A stretch of 29,575 nucleotides of DNA, taken from contig JASGFG010000046.1 of the NCBI GenBank assembly GCA_047605605.1, positions 1-29,575 on the forward strand. Direction: 5' to 3'. The notes under the pieces are model-generated. The model was not told the origin of the DNA, ran no database searches, and saw nothing but the letters and a program-made list of their open reading frames with translations. Position numbers and translations under genes: made by a program. This DNA is from JAATGA01 sp047605605 (lineage in GTDB: Bacteria; Pseudomonadota; Alphaproteobacteria; Rhodobacterales; Rhodobacteraceae). Below are positions 16,854 to 23,877 of the stretch, in pieces. Positions within the stretch are counted from its first letter, which is position 1; each line of letters starts with the position of its first letter.

Positions 16854-17942
16854 ATGGACAGGCTGACCTTCCTTGGCATCGAAAGCAGCTGCGACGATAC
16901 CGCCGCCGCCGTGGTGCGTGACGGGGGGCCGGGGCCGCAGATCCTGTCGTCTGTGGTCGAGGGGCAGGTGGCGCTGCACGCCGATTTCGGCGGCGTGGTG
17001 CCCGAAATCGCCGCCCGCGCCCATGCCGAGCGTCTGGATCATGCGGTGGAAGCGGCGCTGGAACAGGCGGGCGTCTCGCTGGCCGATCTGGATGGAATCG
17101 CGGTGACGGCGGGGCCGGGGCTGATCGGCGGCGTGCTGTCGGGGGTGATGCTGGCCAAGGGGCTGGCCGCGGCGACTGGCCTGCCGCTGGTCGGTGTGAA
17201 CCACCTTGCGGGCCATGCGCTGACGCCCCGGCTGACCGAGGGGCTGGATTATCCCTACCTGATGCTGCTGGTGTCGGGCGGGCATTGCCAGTTCCTTGTC
17301 GCCGAGGGACCGGAGGCCTTCCGTCGCCTTGGCGGCACCATCGACGATGCGCCGGGCGAGGCATTCGACAAGACGGCGAAACTTCTGGCCTTGCCGCAGC
17401 CCGGCGGCCCGGCGGTGGAGGGCGAGGCGGCCCTGGGCGATGCGAAACGGTTCCGGTTTCCCCGCCCGCTGCTGGACCGGCCGGGGTGCGACCTGTCCTT
17501 TTCCGGGCTGAAGACGGCGCTGCTGCGGGCGCGGGATGCGCTGGTGGCCGAAAAGGGCGGGATCACCGTGCAGGACCGGCGCGACCTGTGCGCGGGATTT
17601 CAGGCCGCCGTGCGCGACGTTCTGGCCGAAAAGACCCGCCGCGCCATATGTTTCGCGCGCGAAACATCCGCAGTCACGGCGCTGGCCGTGGCCGGGGGCG
17701 TGGCCGCCAACCGCAGCCTGCGCGCCGCGCTGGAAGGGGTGGCGGCCGAGGCGGGCCTGCCCTTCGTGGCCCCGCCCCTGCGGCTTTGCACCGACAATGC
17801 CGCGATGATCGCCTGGGCGGGGATGGAGCGGTTCCGCCAGGGCGGCCGCGACGGGATGGCGTTGCAGGCCCGCCCCCGCTGGCCGCTGGACCAGACCGCC
17901 GCGCCGATGATCGGATCGGGCAAGAAAGGGGCCAAGGCATGA
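16854..17942 (+). CDS. tsaD: tRNA N6-adenosine threonylcarbamoyltransferase
   Basis: A 362-residue enzyme that transfers the threonylcarbamoyl group to A37 of tRNAs reading ANN codons, working with TsaB and TsaE. The N-terminus FLGIESSCDDTAAAVV, the metal-binding NHLAGH (about 120), LLVSGGHCQF, DDAPGEAFDKTAKLL, SGLKTALLRA and AVAGGVAANRSLR are all in their usual order. ATG 16854 is chosen over the much longer open frame because it gives the normal start. A 20-bp perfect palindrome lies within codons of about 265-272, in the linker before AVAGGVAAN. The stop overlaps the gpsA start as ATGA. Confidence 0.96.
   Translation: MDRLTFLGIESSCDDTAAAVVRDGGPGPQILSSVVEGQVALHADFGGVVPEIAARAHAERLDHAVEAALEQAGVSLADLDGIAVTAGPGLIGGVLSGVMLAKGLAAATGLPLVGVNHLAGHALTPRLTEGLDYPYLMLLVSGGHCQFLVAEGPEAFRRLGGTIDDAPGEAFDKTAKLLALPQPGGPAVEGEAALGDAKRFRFPRPLLDRPGCDLSFSGLKTALLRARDALVAEKGGITVQDRRDLCAGFQAAVRDVLAEKTRRAICFARETSAVTALAVAGGVAANRSLRAALEGVAAEAGLPFVAPPLRLCTDNAAMIAWAGMERFRQGGRDGMALQARPRWPLDQTAAPMIGSGKKGAKA
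17648..17667. repeat. 20-bp perfect palindrome inside tsaD
   Basis: ATGTTTCGCGCGCGAAACAT reads the same on both strands with no spacer. The outer TGTTTC and GAAACA are the outer halves of the bacterial ParB site parS, but the canonical centre ACGT is replaced by the six bases GCGCGC, making it two bases longer than parS. It is in a coding region, so it may also be chance. Confidence 0.6.
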
Positions 17943-18913
17943 GCGGGGGGCTGATCGGCGTCATCGGCGCGGGGGCCTTTGGCACCGCGCTGGCCGTGGT
18001 TCTGGCCCGCGAGGGTCGCGCGGTCGCGCTTTATGCCCGCGACGGCGCGCAGGTGGCGGCGATGCGGGCGACGCGGCGCAACGACAGCCGGCTGGCCGGT
18101 GTGGACCTGCCGCCGGGGCTGGCCGTGACCGACGATCTGGTGGCGCTGGATGCGGCAGAGACGCTGCTGCTGACGGTTCCGACGCAAAAGCTGGGGGCCT
18201 TTCTGGCCGGACAGGCCGTGCGGCTGGACGGCCGGCGGCTGGTCGCCTGCTGCAAGGGCGTGGATCTGGCCACGCTGGACGGGCCGGTCGCGATGATCGC
18301 CCGCGCCTGCCCGGTGGCGGTGCCGGCGGTGCTGACCGGCCCCAGTTTCGCCGCCGACATCGCGCGGGGGCTGCCCACGGCGCTGACGCTGGCCTGTGCC
18401 GACGATGCGGTGGGGCGGGCGATGCAGCATCAGCTTTCCACCGCCACGCTGCGGCTTTACCGCACCCCAGATACCCTTGGCGCCGAACTGGGCGGGGCGC
18501 TGAAGAATGTCGTCGCCATCGCCGCCGGGGTCGCCATCGGCGCGGGCCTTGGCGACAGCGCCCGCGCCGCGCTGATGACGCGCGGCTATGCCGAGATGCT
18601 GCGTCTGGCCGTGCATCTGGGGGCGCAGGGCGAAACGCTGGCGGGCCTGTCGGGCTTTGGCGATCTGGTGCTGACCTGCACCTCGGCGCAGTCGCGGAAC
18701 TTTCGTTACGGCCAGTCGCTGGGGGCCGGGCAGGGGTTCGACCCCGCCGTGACGGTGGAAGGCGCCGCCACCGCCCGCGCCGTCACCCGGCTTGCCGCCG
18801 AACGCGGCATCGACATGCCGATCGCCGCCATGGTCGCCGCGCTGATCGAGGGGCGGATCGCCCTGTCCGACGCCGTGACCGCCCTTCTTTCCCGCCCTTT
18901 GAAACAGGAGTGA
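17939..18913 (+). CDS. gpsA: NAD(P)-dependent glycerol-3-phosphate dehydrogenase
   Basis: A 324-residue cytoplasmic enzyme reducing dihydroxyacetone phosphate to sn-glycerol 3-phosphate, the backbone of phospholipids. The Rossmann motif GVIGAGAFGTALAVVL starts at residue 7. LLTVPTQ, ACCKGVDLAT, VLTGPSFAADIARGLPTA (near 130), AELGGALKNVVAIAAGV with the catalytic Lys (about 190) and GLSGFGDLVLTCTS with the substrate loop are all present. The ATG overlaps the tsaD stop. The tsaD-gpsA pair is common in alphaproteobacteria. Confidence 0.96.
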   Translation: MSGGLIGVIGAGAFGTALAVVLAREGRAVALYARDGAQVAAMRATRRNDSRLAGVDLPPGLAVTDDLVALDAAETLLLTVPTQKLGAFLAGQAVRLDGRRLVACCKGVDLATLDGPVAMIARACPVAVPAVLTGPSFAADIARGLPTALTLACADDAVGRAMQHQLSTATLRLYRTPDTLGAELGGALKNVVAIAAGVAIGAGLGDSARAALMTRGYAEMLRLAVHLGAQGETLAGLSGFGDLVLTCTSAQSRNFRYGQSLGAGQGFDPAVTVEGAATARAVTRLAAERGIDMPIAAMVAALIEGRIALSDAVTALLSRPLKQE

Positions 18914-18917
18914 TCCC

Positions 18918-19187
18918 ATGCGCATCGCGCTGATCTGCAAGGACAAACCCGGCGCCCTGGTCATCCGCGCCGAAAACCGCGACGCGCATCTGCGGTATCT
19001 GAAGGAAACCGGCGTGGTAGAGACCGCCGGGCCGTTCCTGAACGAGGCGGGCGAGATGTGCGGCTCGCTTCTGGTGCTGGATGTGGAAAACCTGGCTGCG
19101 GCGCGGGAATGGGCGGCGAACGATCCCTATGCCAGGGCGGGGCTGTTCGCGGATGTGTTCATCAGCGAATGGAAAAAGGTGATTTGA
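18918..19187 (+). CDS. YciI family protein
   Basis: An 89-residue protein of the YciI/YCII fold, a ferredoxin-like dimer related to muconolactone isomerases and dehalogenase-associated proteins. Conserved features are RAENRDAHLRYLKETG with the family His at about residue 24, the small strand GSLLVLDVENLAAAREWAANDPYARAGLF, and the final VFISEWK. Biochemical function is unknown for most members. It begins 4 bases after the gpsA stop and its own stop shares one base with the next ATG (TGATG). Confidence 0.88.
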   Translation: MRIALICKDKPGALVIRAENRDAHLRYLKETGVVETAGPFLNEAGEMCGSLLVLDVENLAAAREWAANDPYARAGLFADVFISEWKKVI

Positions 19188-19600
19188 TGCCCTTTTGGCT
19201 GTTCAAATCCGAGCCGGATACCTGGAGCTGGGACCAGCAGGTCGCCAAGGGCGACGCGGGCGAGGAATGGCACGGCGTGCGCAACTATCAGGCGCGCAAC
19301 AACATGCGCGCGATGAAGGTGGGCGACCGGGGGTTCTTTTACCATTCCAACATCGGCAAGGCGGTGGTCGGCATCGTCGAGGTCCGCCGCGAATCCGCCC
19401 CCGACAGCACGACCGACGACCCCCGCTGGGACTGCGTGTGGATCAAGGCGGTCAAACCCCTGCTGCGCCCGGTGACGCTGGACGATTGCAAGGCCGCGCC
19501 GGAACTGGCGCAGATGGTCCTGGTCAACAACTCTCGTCTGTCGGTGCAGCCGGTCACGGAGGCCGAGTTTGCGACGATCTGCAAGATGGGCGGGTTGTGA
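19187..19600 (+). CDS. EVE domain protein
   Basis: A 137-residue single EVE (PUA-like) domain. The opening PFWLFKSEPDTWSWDQ, WHGVRNYQARNNMRAM, GDRGFFYHSN, VVGIVEV and the W-containing KAVKPLL follow the family closely. EVE proteins have an aromatic pocket proposed to read modified bases in nucleic acid; some are part of modification-dependent restriction systems, but the stand-alone form next to yciI, as here, is a common housekeeping arrangement in alphaproteobacteria. It is the last gene of the tsaD run and is followed by a strong hairpin. Confidence 0.92.
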   Translation: MPFWLFKSEPDTWSWDQQVAKGDAGEEWHGVRNYQARNNMRAMKVGDRGFFYHSNIGKAVVGIVEVRRESAPDSTTDDPRWDCVWIKAVKPLLRPVTLDDCKAAPELAQMVLVNNSRLSVQPVTEAEFATICKMGGL

Positions 19601-19621
19601 CGGGCGGGCTGTGAAAAGAAT

Positions 19622-19653
19622 GGAGGGTCCCGACCACCACAGCGGGACCCTCC
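19622..19653 (+). terminator. Strong hairpin after the tsaD-EVE run
   Basis: GGAGGGTCCCG (19622-19632) pairs perfectly over 11 bp with CGGGACCCTCC (19643-19653) around a 10-base loop ACCACCACAG, starting 21 bases past the EVE stop. No T-run follows, so termination may be weak or Rho-assisted. A second inverted repeat, CACGTGC (19661-19667) with GCACGTG (19682-19688), follows almost directly. Confidence 0.65.
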
Positions 19654-19808
19654 ACCACCCCACGTGCTCCCCTGAGCCACCGCACGTGATATGAATAGGT
19701 CCCGGGCGTCCTGCCCTGATACCTGTCACGATACGATGGCCGCTGTGGCACGGCAAATCCCGAATGTCGGCAATTTGTGCCGATTTCGCGCCAGATTCGA
19801 GGCATTTC

Positions 19809-20705
19809 ATGGATCGGCTGGAGTGTGACCGGATGTTCGTGGCGGTGATCGACACCGGCAGCTTTTCGCGCGCGGCAGAGAGGCTGGGCACCTCGTCCGG
19901 GCAGGCGTCAAAGCTGGTCTCGCGGCTGGAGGCGGAGCTGGGGGTGCAGCTGCTGACCCGCACCACGCGGGCGCTGTCCCCGACCGAGGTGGGGCGGGCC
20001 TATCACGAAAGGGTCAAACCGCTGCTGGAGGAACTGGATGCGCTGGACGCATCGGTCCGCAATGCGGCGGGGGCACCGTCGGGGCGGCTGCGGATTTCGG
20101 CGCCGGTGTCCTTTGGCACTGTGCAGCTGGTGCCGGTGCTGGCCGATTTCGCGCGGGCCTTTCCGGGGATCGTGGTGGATGTGGATTTCGCCGACCGGAT
20201 GGTGCGGCTGGTGGACGAAGGCTTTGACGCGGCGGTGCGCATCGGCGCGCCGGGGGATTCGGCCCTGATCGCCCGGCGGCTGTGCGAGGTGCGGGTGGTC
20301 ACGGTCGCAGCCCCCGCCTATATGGCGGCGCGGGGTACGCCGGACAGTCCGGCCGACCTTTTGGCCCATGACTGCATCGCCGACAGCAACACCGCCGATC
20401 CGGCCAACTGGCGCTTTCGCGGGCAGGTCGCGCCGATCCGTGAAAGGATGCGCTTTTCCAATGCCGAAGCCTGTGTGATCGCCGCCGAGGCGGGCCTTGG
20501 CATCACACAGGTGCCCAGTTTCGTCGCCGGTGACGGCCTGCGCGCGGGCCGGCTGCGCATCGTCCTGCCGGAGGTGGAGCCCGACCCGCGCGGCCTGTTC
20601 GTGATCTATCCGCCGGGGCGGCATCTGGCGGGCAAGGTGCGGGTGCTGGTCGATTTTCTGGCCATGTGTTTCCGCGGCCTGCCGGATTGGGACAAGGGCT
20701 GGTGA
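19809..20705 (+). CDS. LysR-family transcriptional regulator, likely of the quinone cluster
   Basis: A 298-residue LysR regulator. The N-terminal winged helix covers about residues 1-60 (MFVAVIDTGSFSRAAERLG, ASKLVSRLEAELGVQLLTRTTRALSPTEVG); the effector-binding domain starts near 90 (GRLRISAPVSFGTVQLVPVLADF). I start at ATG 19809 so the helix-turn-helix is positioned normally; an in-frame ATG at 19764 would add 15 unusual residues. It lies in the same direction as, and 101 bases before, the DoxX gene, rather than divergent as LysR genes usually are. A T-N11-A inverted repeat sits just past its stop, so it plausibly controls the following four genes, sensing a quinone or phenolic compound. That last point is inference. 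Confidence 0.9.
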   Translation: MDRLECDRMFVAVIDTGSFSRAAERLGTSSGQASKLVSRLEAELGVQLLTRTTRALSPTEVGRAYHERVKPLLEELDALDASVRNAAGAPSGRLRISAPVSFGTVQLVPVLADFARAFPGIVVDVDFADRMVRLVDEGFDAAVRIGAPGDSALIARRLCEVRVVTVAAPAYMAARGTPDSPADLLAHDCIADSNTADPANWRFRGQVAPIRERMRFSNAEACVIAAEAGLGITQVPSFVAGDGLRAGRLRIVLPEVEPDPRGLFVIYPPGRHLAGKVRVLVDFLAMCFRGLPDWDKGW

Positions 20706-20708
20706 TTT

Positions 20709-20723
20709 CTTCCATATCGGAAG
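20709..20723 (+). promoter_or_regulatory. Likely LysR operator before the doxX operon
   Basis: CTTCC-ATATC-GGAAG is a perfect 5+5 inverted repeat with a 5-base spacer. Its inner TTCC-N5-GGAA has the T-N11-A geometry of LysR boxes. It starts 4 bases after the LysR stop and lies about 85 bases before the DoxX ATG, the distance expected for an upstream activator site. Confidence 0.5.
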
Positions 20724-20806
20724 TAATGTTTGCCGGAATGCCCCGCTAATCACCGCAGTGGAATTGGTCCATCTTGGGTCCGTCAACCAAACGGAAGGTT
20801 TCCCCG

Positions 20807-21208
20807 ATGACCGATACCAAGACCGCGCCCTATGCCGCGCTGATCCTGCGCGTGGCGCTTGGCCTGCTGTTCCTGGCCCATGCCGGGCTGAAGATCTTTG
20901 TGTTCACCCCCGCCGGAACCGCCGGGTTCTTCGGCTCGCTGGGGCTGCCGGGCTGGTTCGCCTATGTGGTGATCCTGTGGGAAGTGGCGGGCGGGCTTGC
21001 GCTGATCCTTGGCGTCTATACCCGTGTCGTCGCGCTGGCGATGATCCCGGTGCTGCTGGGCGCCATTGCCACCGTCCACGGCGCCAAAGGCTTCTGGGCC
21101 GATGCGGGCGGCTGGGAATTCGTCGGCTTCTGGGCCGTGGCGCAGCTGGTGCTGGCGTTGATCGGCGACGGGGCCGCGGCCTTGAAACCGACGCCCGCCA
21201 AGGCATAA
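20807..21208 (+). CDS. DoxX family membrane protein (MhqP-like)
   Basis: A 133-residue protein with four predicted membrane helices: AALILRVALGLLFLAHAGLK, FAYVVILWEVAGGLALILGV, VVALAMIPVLLGAIATVHG and EFVGFWAVAQLVLALIGDG. The first helix ending HAGLKIF and the third ending VHGAKGFW are DoxX hallmarks. DoxX proteins accompany quinone- or thiol-related oxidation systems; MhqP of Bacillus is of this family. I chose ATG 20807, which has GGAAGG (20793-20798) eight bases before it, rather than the upstream in-frame start at 20774. It is the first gene of the putative quinone-detoxification operon, 23 bases before the dioxygenase gene. Confidence 0.88.
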   Translation: MTDTKTAPYAALILRVALGLLFLAHAGLKIFVFTPAGTAGFFGSLGLPGWFAYVVILWEVAGGLALILGVYTRVVALAMIPVLLGAIATVHGAKGFWADAGGWEFVGFWAVAQLVLALIGDGAAALKPTPAKA

Positions 21209-21231
21209 CCATCAGGAAAGGAGGCCCGGCC

Positions 21232-22065
21232 ATGACCGAGCAAGCCAGACCGCTGCGCATGGGCCGGGTCGCCCTGACCGTGAACGACCTGAACGCCGTC
21301 AGCGATTATTACCAAAAGGCCATCGGCCTGCATCTGCTGCGGTCGGACGGCGAAAGCCACGACCTTGGGGTGCAGGGCGACACGCTGCTGCAACTGCGGG
21401 CCGACAAGGCCGCGCGCCGGGCCAGCCCGCGCGAGGCGGGGCTGTTCCACACCGCCTTCCTTCTGCCCGACCGGGCGGCGCTTGGCCGCTGGATCGACCA
21501 TGCGATCAAAGACCGCATCGCCGTGACCGGCGCCTCGGACCATCTGGTCAGCGAGGCCGTCTATCTGACCGACCCCGAGGGCAACGGCATCGAGATCTAT
21601 GCCGACCGTCCCCGCGACCAGTGGAAGTGGAAGGACGGCCAGGTGGAAATGGCGACCTATCAGCTGGATGTGGAGCCGATCCTGAAATCGGCCGCCGGCC
21701 TGCCGTGGACGGGGTTCCCGCAAGGGTCCGTCGTCGGCCACGTCCACCTGCAAGCGGGGGCCCTGCCCGCGGCCGAGGGGTTCTATCACCGCCTGTTGGG
21801 CATGGACATCACCACGCATTATCCCGGCGCGACCTTCTATTCGGCGGAAGGCTATCACCACCATATCGCGACCAACATCTGGAATAGCCGCGGCGCCGGC
21901 CCGCGCGAGTTTCCGTCCACCGGCCTGGCCGAGCTGGAGGTGCGCGCGCCCAAGGCTTTCGTCGCCGCGGCGGAGGAGCGGCTGGACAAACCCGTCGCGC
22001 ACAACGACCGTGGGCTGGTGCTGACCGATCCCTGGGGCACCGAAGTCGTGCTGATGGAGGCGTAA
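21232..22065 (+). CDS. VOC-family ring-cleaving (catechol 2,3-) dioxygenase, MhqO/CatE-like
   Basis: A 277-residue protein made of two vicinal-oxygen-chelate modules. Module 1 (about 8-125) has LRMGRVALTVNDLNAVSDYYQ, LFHTAFLLPDRAALG (His73) and DPEGNGIEIYADRP (Glu121). Module 2 (about 165-275) has VVGHVHLQAG (His172), YHHHIATNIWNSRG (His near 210) and DPWGTEVVLM (Glu271), the expected two-His-one-Glu metal site. Relatives open hydroquinone or catechol rings; in Bacillus MhqO and MhqE confer resistance to methylhydroquinone. An unusually strong ribosome binding site, AGGAAAGGAGG, precedes the ATG. It ends one base before the next ATG. Confidence 0.9.
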   Translation: MTEQARPLRMGRVALTVNDLNAVSDYYQKAIGLHLLRSDGESHDLGVQGDTLLQLRADKAARRASPREAGLFHTAFLLPDRAALGRWIDHAIKDRIAVTGASDHLVSEAVYLTDPEGNGIEIYADRPRDQWKWKDGQVEMATYQLDVEPILKSAAGLPWTGFPQGSVVGHVHLQAGALPAAEGFYHRLLGMDITTHYPGATFYSAEGYHHHIATNIWNSRGAGPREFPSTGLAELEVRAPKAFVAAAEERLDKPVAHNDRGLVLTDPWGTEVVLMEA

Positions 22066-22066
22066 G

Positions 22067-23020
22067 ATGCTGGTCGATGGCAAATGGGTCGAAAACTGGC
22101 AGCCCGTGCAGGCCAAGGATGAAAAGGGCGGTTTCGTCCGCCAGATCTCGGGCTTTCGCAACTGGGTGACGGCGGATGGCGCGCCGGGGCCGACCGGCAG
22201 CGGCGGTTTCAAGGCCGAGGCGGGGCGCTATCACCTGTATGTCGCGCTGATCTGCCCCTGGGCCAGCCGCACCCTGATCGGGCGCAAGATCAAGGGCCTG
22301 TCAGAGGCGATCGGCGTCACGGTGGTTTCGCCGGTGATGACCGACCAGGGTTGGGCCTTTGGCGGCGACTTTCCGGGGGCCGAGGCCGATCCGCTGAACG
22401 GTGCGACCTGGATGCACCAGATCTATACCGCCGCCGATCCGCATTACAGCGGGCGCGCCACCGTGCCGGTCCTGTGGGACAAGCGGACCCGCACCATCGT
22501 GAACAACGAATCGTCCGAAATCCTGCGGATGTTTTCCACAGGCTTCGGGCCGCTCGCCTGCGGCCCCGACCTTTATCCCGCAGATCTGCGGGCCGAGGTC
22601 GACGCGTTGAGCGAGTCCTTCTATCCGGTGCTGAACAACGGCGTCTATCGCGCCGGGTTCGCGACGACCCAGCTGGCCTATGAGGAAGCCTTTGCCGACG
22701 TGTTTCGCGCGCTGGACGGGCTGGAGGCGCGGCTGGCGGCGGGCGGGCCGTTCCTGTTCGGCGACCGCATGACCGAAAGCGACATCCGCCTGTTCGTGAC
22801 GACCGTGCGGTTCGATGCGGCCTATCACGGGCTGTTCAAGACCAACCTGCGCCGGATCGCCGATTACCCCGCCCTGACCCGGCATCTGAAGGCGATGCTG
22901 GCGGTGCCGGGCGTGCGCGACACGGTGTCGATCGCGCATATCAAGGCCGGCTATTACTCGATCAAGGCGCTGAACCCCACGGGCATCGTGCCCGTTGGTC
23001 CGGCGCTGGACTGGGCATGA
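22067..23020 (+). CDS. Glutathionyl-hydroquinone reductase (Xi-class GST, ECM4/YqjG type)
   Basis: A 317-residue enzyme expected to remove glutathione from glutathionyl-hydroquinones, returning free hydroquinone and, with a second GSH, GSSG. The distinctive N-terminal extension (MLVDGKWVENWQPV, FRNWVTADG) precedes a thioredoxin-like fold with the catalytic motif ALICPWASRT (Cys63-Pro-Trp). Further landmarks are NNESSEILRMF near 145-155, YRAGFATTQLAYEEAF near 198 and ESDIRLFVTTVRFD near 240. The catalytic Cys, rather than Ser/Tyr, marks the Xi/Omega type. It sits between the ring-cleaving dioxygenase and a serine hydrolase, with a one-base gap and a four-base overlap respectively, a very direct hint at quinone chemistry for the whole operon. 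Confidence 0.95.
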   Translation: MLVDGKWVENWQPVQAKDEKGGFVRQISGFRNWVTADGAPGPTGSGGFKAEAGRYHLYVALICPWASRTLIGRKIKGLSEAIGVTVVSPVMTDQGWAFGGDFPGAEADPLNGATWMHQIYTAADPHYSGRATVPVLWDKRTRTIVNNESSEILRMFSTGFGPLACGPDLYPADLRAEVDALSESFYPVLNNGVYRAGFATTQLAYEEAFADVFRALDGLEARLAAGGPFLFGDRMTESDIRLFVTTVRFDAAYHGLFKTNLRRIADYPALTRHLKAMLAVPGVRDTVSIAHIKAGYYSIKALNPTGIVPVGPALDWA

Positions 23021-23625
23021 TGAAGGATTCGCTGGTCATCTTTCTGCATGGGGTCGGCAGCCGTGGCGCAGACCTTGCGCCCCTGGCGCAGCTTTGGGCC
23101 GGGACCCTGCCCCATGCCGCCTTCGAGGCGCCGGATGCCCCGCATCCCTTCGACGGTGGCGGAAACGGGTGCCAGTGGTTCAGCGTGGCTGGCGTGACCG
23201 AGGCGAACCGCCCCGCGCGCGTCGAGGCCGCACGCCCCGGTTTCGACGCCGTTGTCGCCGCCCTGATGGACAGGCACGGGCTGGCCGGGCGGCCCGACCG
23301 GGTGGCCTTTGTCGGCTTTTCCCAAGGCTCGATCATGGCGCTGGATGCCGTCGCCTCGGGGCGGTGGAACGTGGCGGCGGTGGCGGCCTTTTCCGGGCGG
23401 TTGCCGGCGGGCGTATCGGACCATCCCGCGGCGGATACCAATGTGCTGCTGATCCATGGCGCGGCCGACCGCGTTCTGCCCGCGACCGAGGCGGTGCGGG
23501 CCGAGGCTTTGTTCACCCGCGCGGGCGTTCAGGCCGAGGCACGGGTGATCGCGGGACTTGGGCACACGATCTCGCAGGAGGGGGCGGTGCTGGCGGGGGA
23601 GTTTCTGGCCGAACGGCTGGGCTGA
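23017..23625 (+). CDS. Alpha/beta hydrolase, phospholipase/carboxylesterase family (MhqD-like)
   Basis: A 202-residue small serine hydrolase. The oxyanion region FLHGVGSRG is near residue 9, the nucleophile elbow GFSQGS gives Ser102, and the rest of the triad is Asp151 (LIHGAADRVLP) and His183 (GLGHTIS). This is the carboxylesterase/phospholipase_2 family to which Bacillus MhqD belongs. Its likely substrate is a ring-cleavage or quinone-adduct ester, but this is inference from the neighbours. The first ATG overlaps the previous stop by four bases; a second ATG follows directly. The operon apparently ends here, as a repeat element with a hairpin follows 31 bases later. Confidence 0.88.
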   Translation: MMKDSLVIFLHGVGSRGADLAPLAQLWAGTLPHAAFEAPDAPHPFDGGGNGCQWFSVAGVTEANRPARVEAARPGFDAVVAALMDRHGLAGRPDRVAFVGFSQGSIMALDAVASGRWNVAAVAAFSGRLPAGVSDHPAADTNVLLIHGAADRVLPATEAVRAEALFTRAGVQAEARVIAGLGHTISQEGAVLAGEFLAERLG

Positions 23626-23656
23626 GGCCTTGTGCTTGGCGCCGGGCCGATCATGC

Positions 23657-23765
23657 CCGGCCCCGGAGGGGTTTTGCACCCCTCCCGCGTCCATCGGTCG
23701 CTCGGATCGATGGCGCAACCGATGGACGCCCCACGCAGAGTATTTGGGCCAGGATGAAGGGGGGC
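23657..23765 (+). repeat. Dispersed intergenic element, copy B, with an inserted inverted repeat
   Basis: The first 29 bases (23657-23685) are identical to copy A, giving the stem GGAGGGG/CCCCTCC with loop TTTTGCA. The tail (23734-23765) carries GTATTTGGGCCAGGATGAAG. Between them copy B has a 12-bp perfect inverted repeat, GCGTCCATCGGT (23687-23698) with ACCGATGGACGC (23718-23729), loop 19 bases, that copy A lacks. It lies past the end of the hydrolase gene and probably ends or protects that transcript. Confidence 0.75.
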
Positions 23766-23877
23766 GCAGCCTTTGGTGACGCATCGTCATGGTGCGGTGC
23801 CGGTTGACGCGCCCGCGGTGTTCCGGTCCCTTGGGCGGCAAGCCGAAGCTCCACGCCCCGGGGGAGGGGGTGCGCCG

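Noticed and set aside
17648..17667. Calling the tsaD palindrome a parS centromere site
   Set aside because: The arms match but the centre is GCGCGC in place of ACGT, two bases longer, which would change ParB half-site phasing; a single copy far from any visible origin or parAB is not enough.
19187..19600. EVE protein as part of a modification-dependent restriction or defence system
   Set aside because: It is a lone EVE domain next to yciI and gpsA with no endonuclease or methylase gene in reach; the housekeeping context is the simpler reading.
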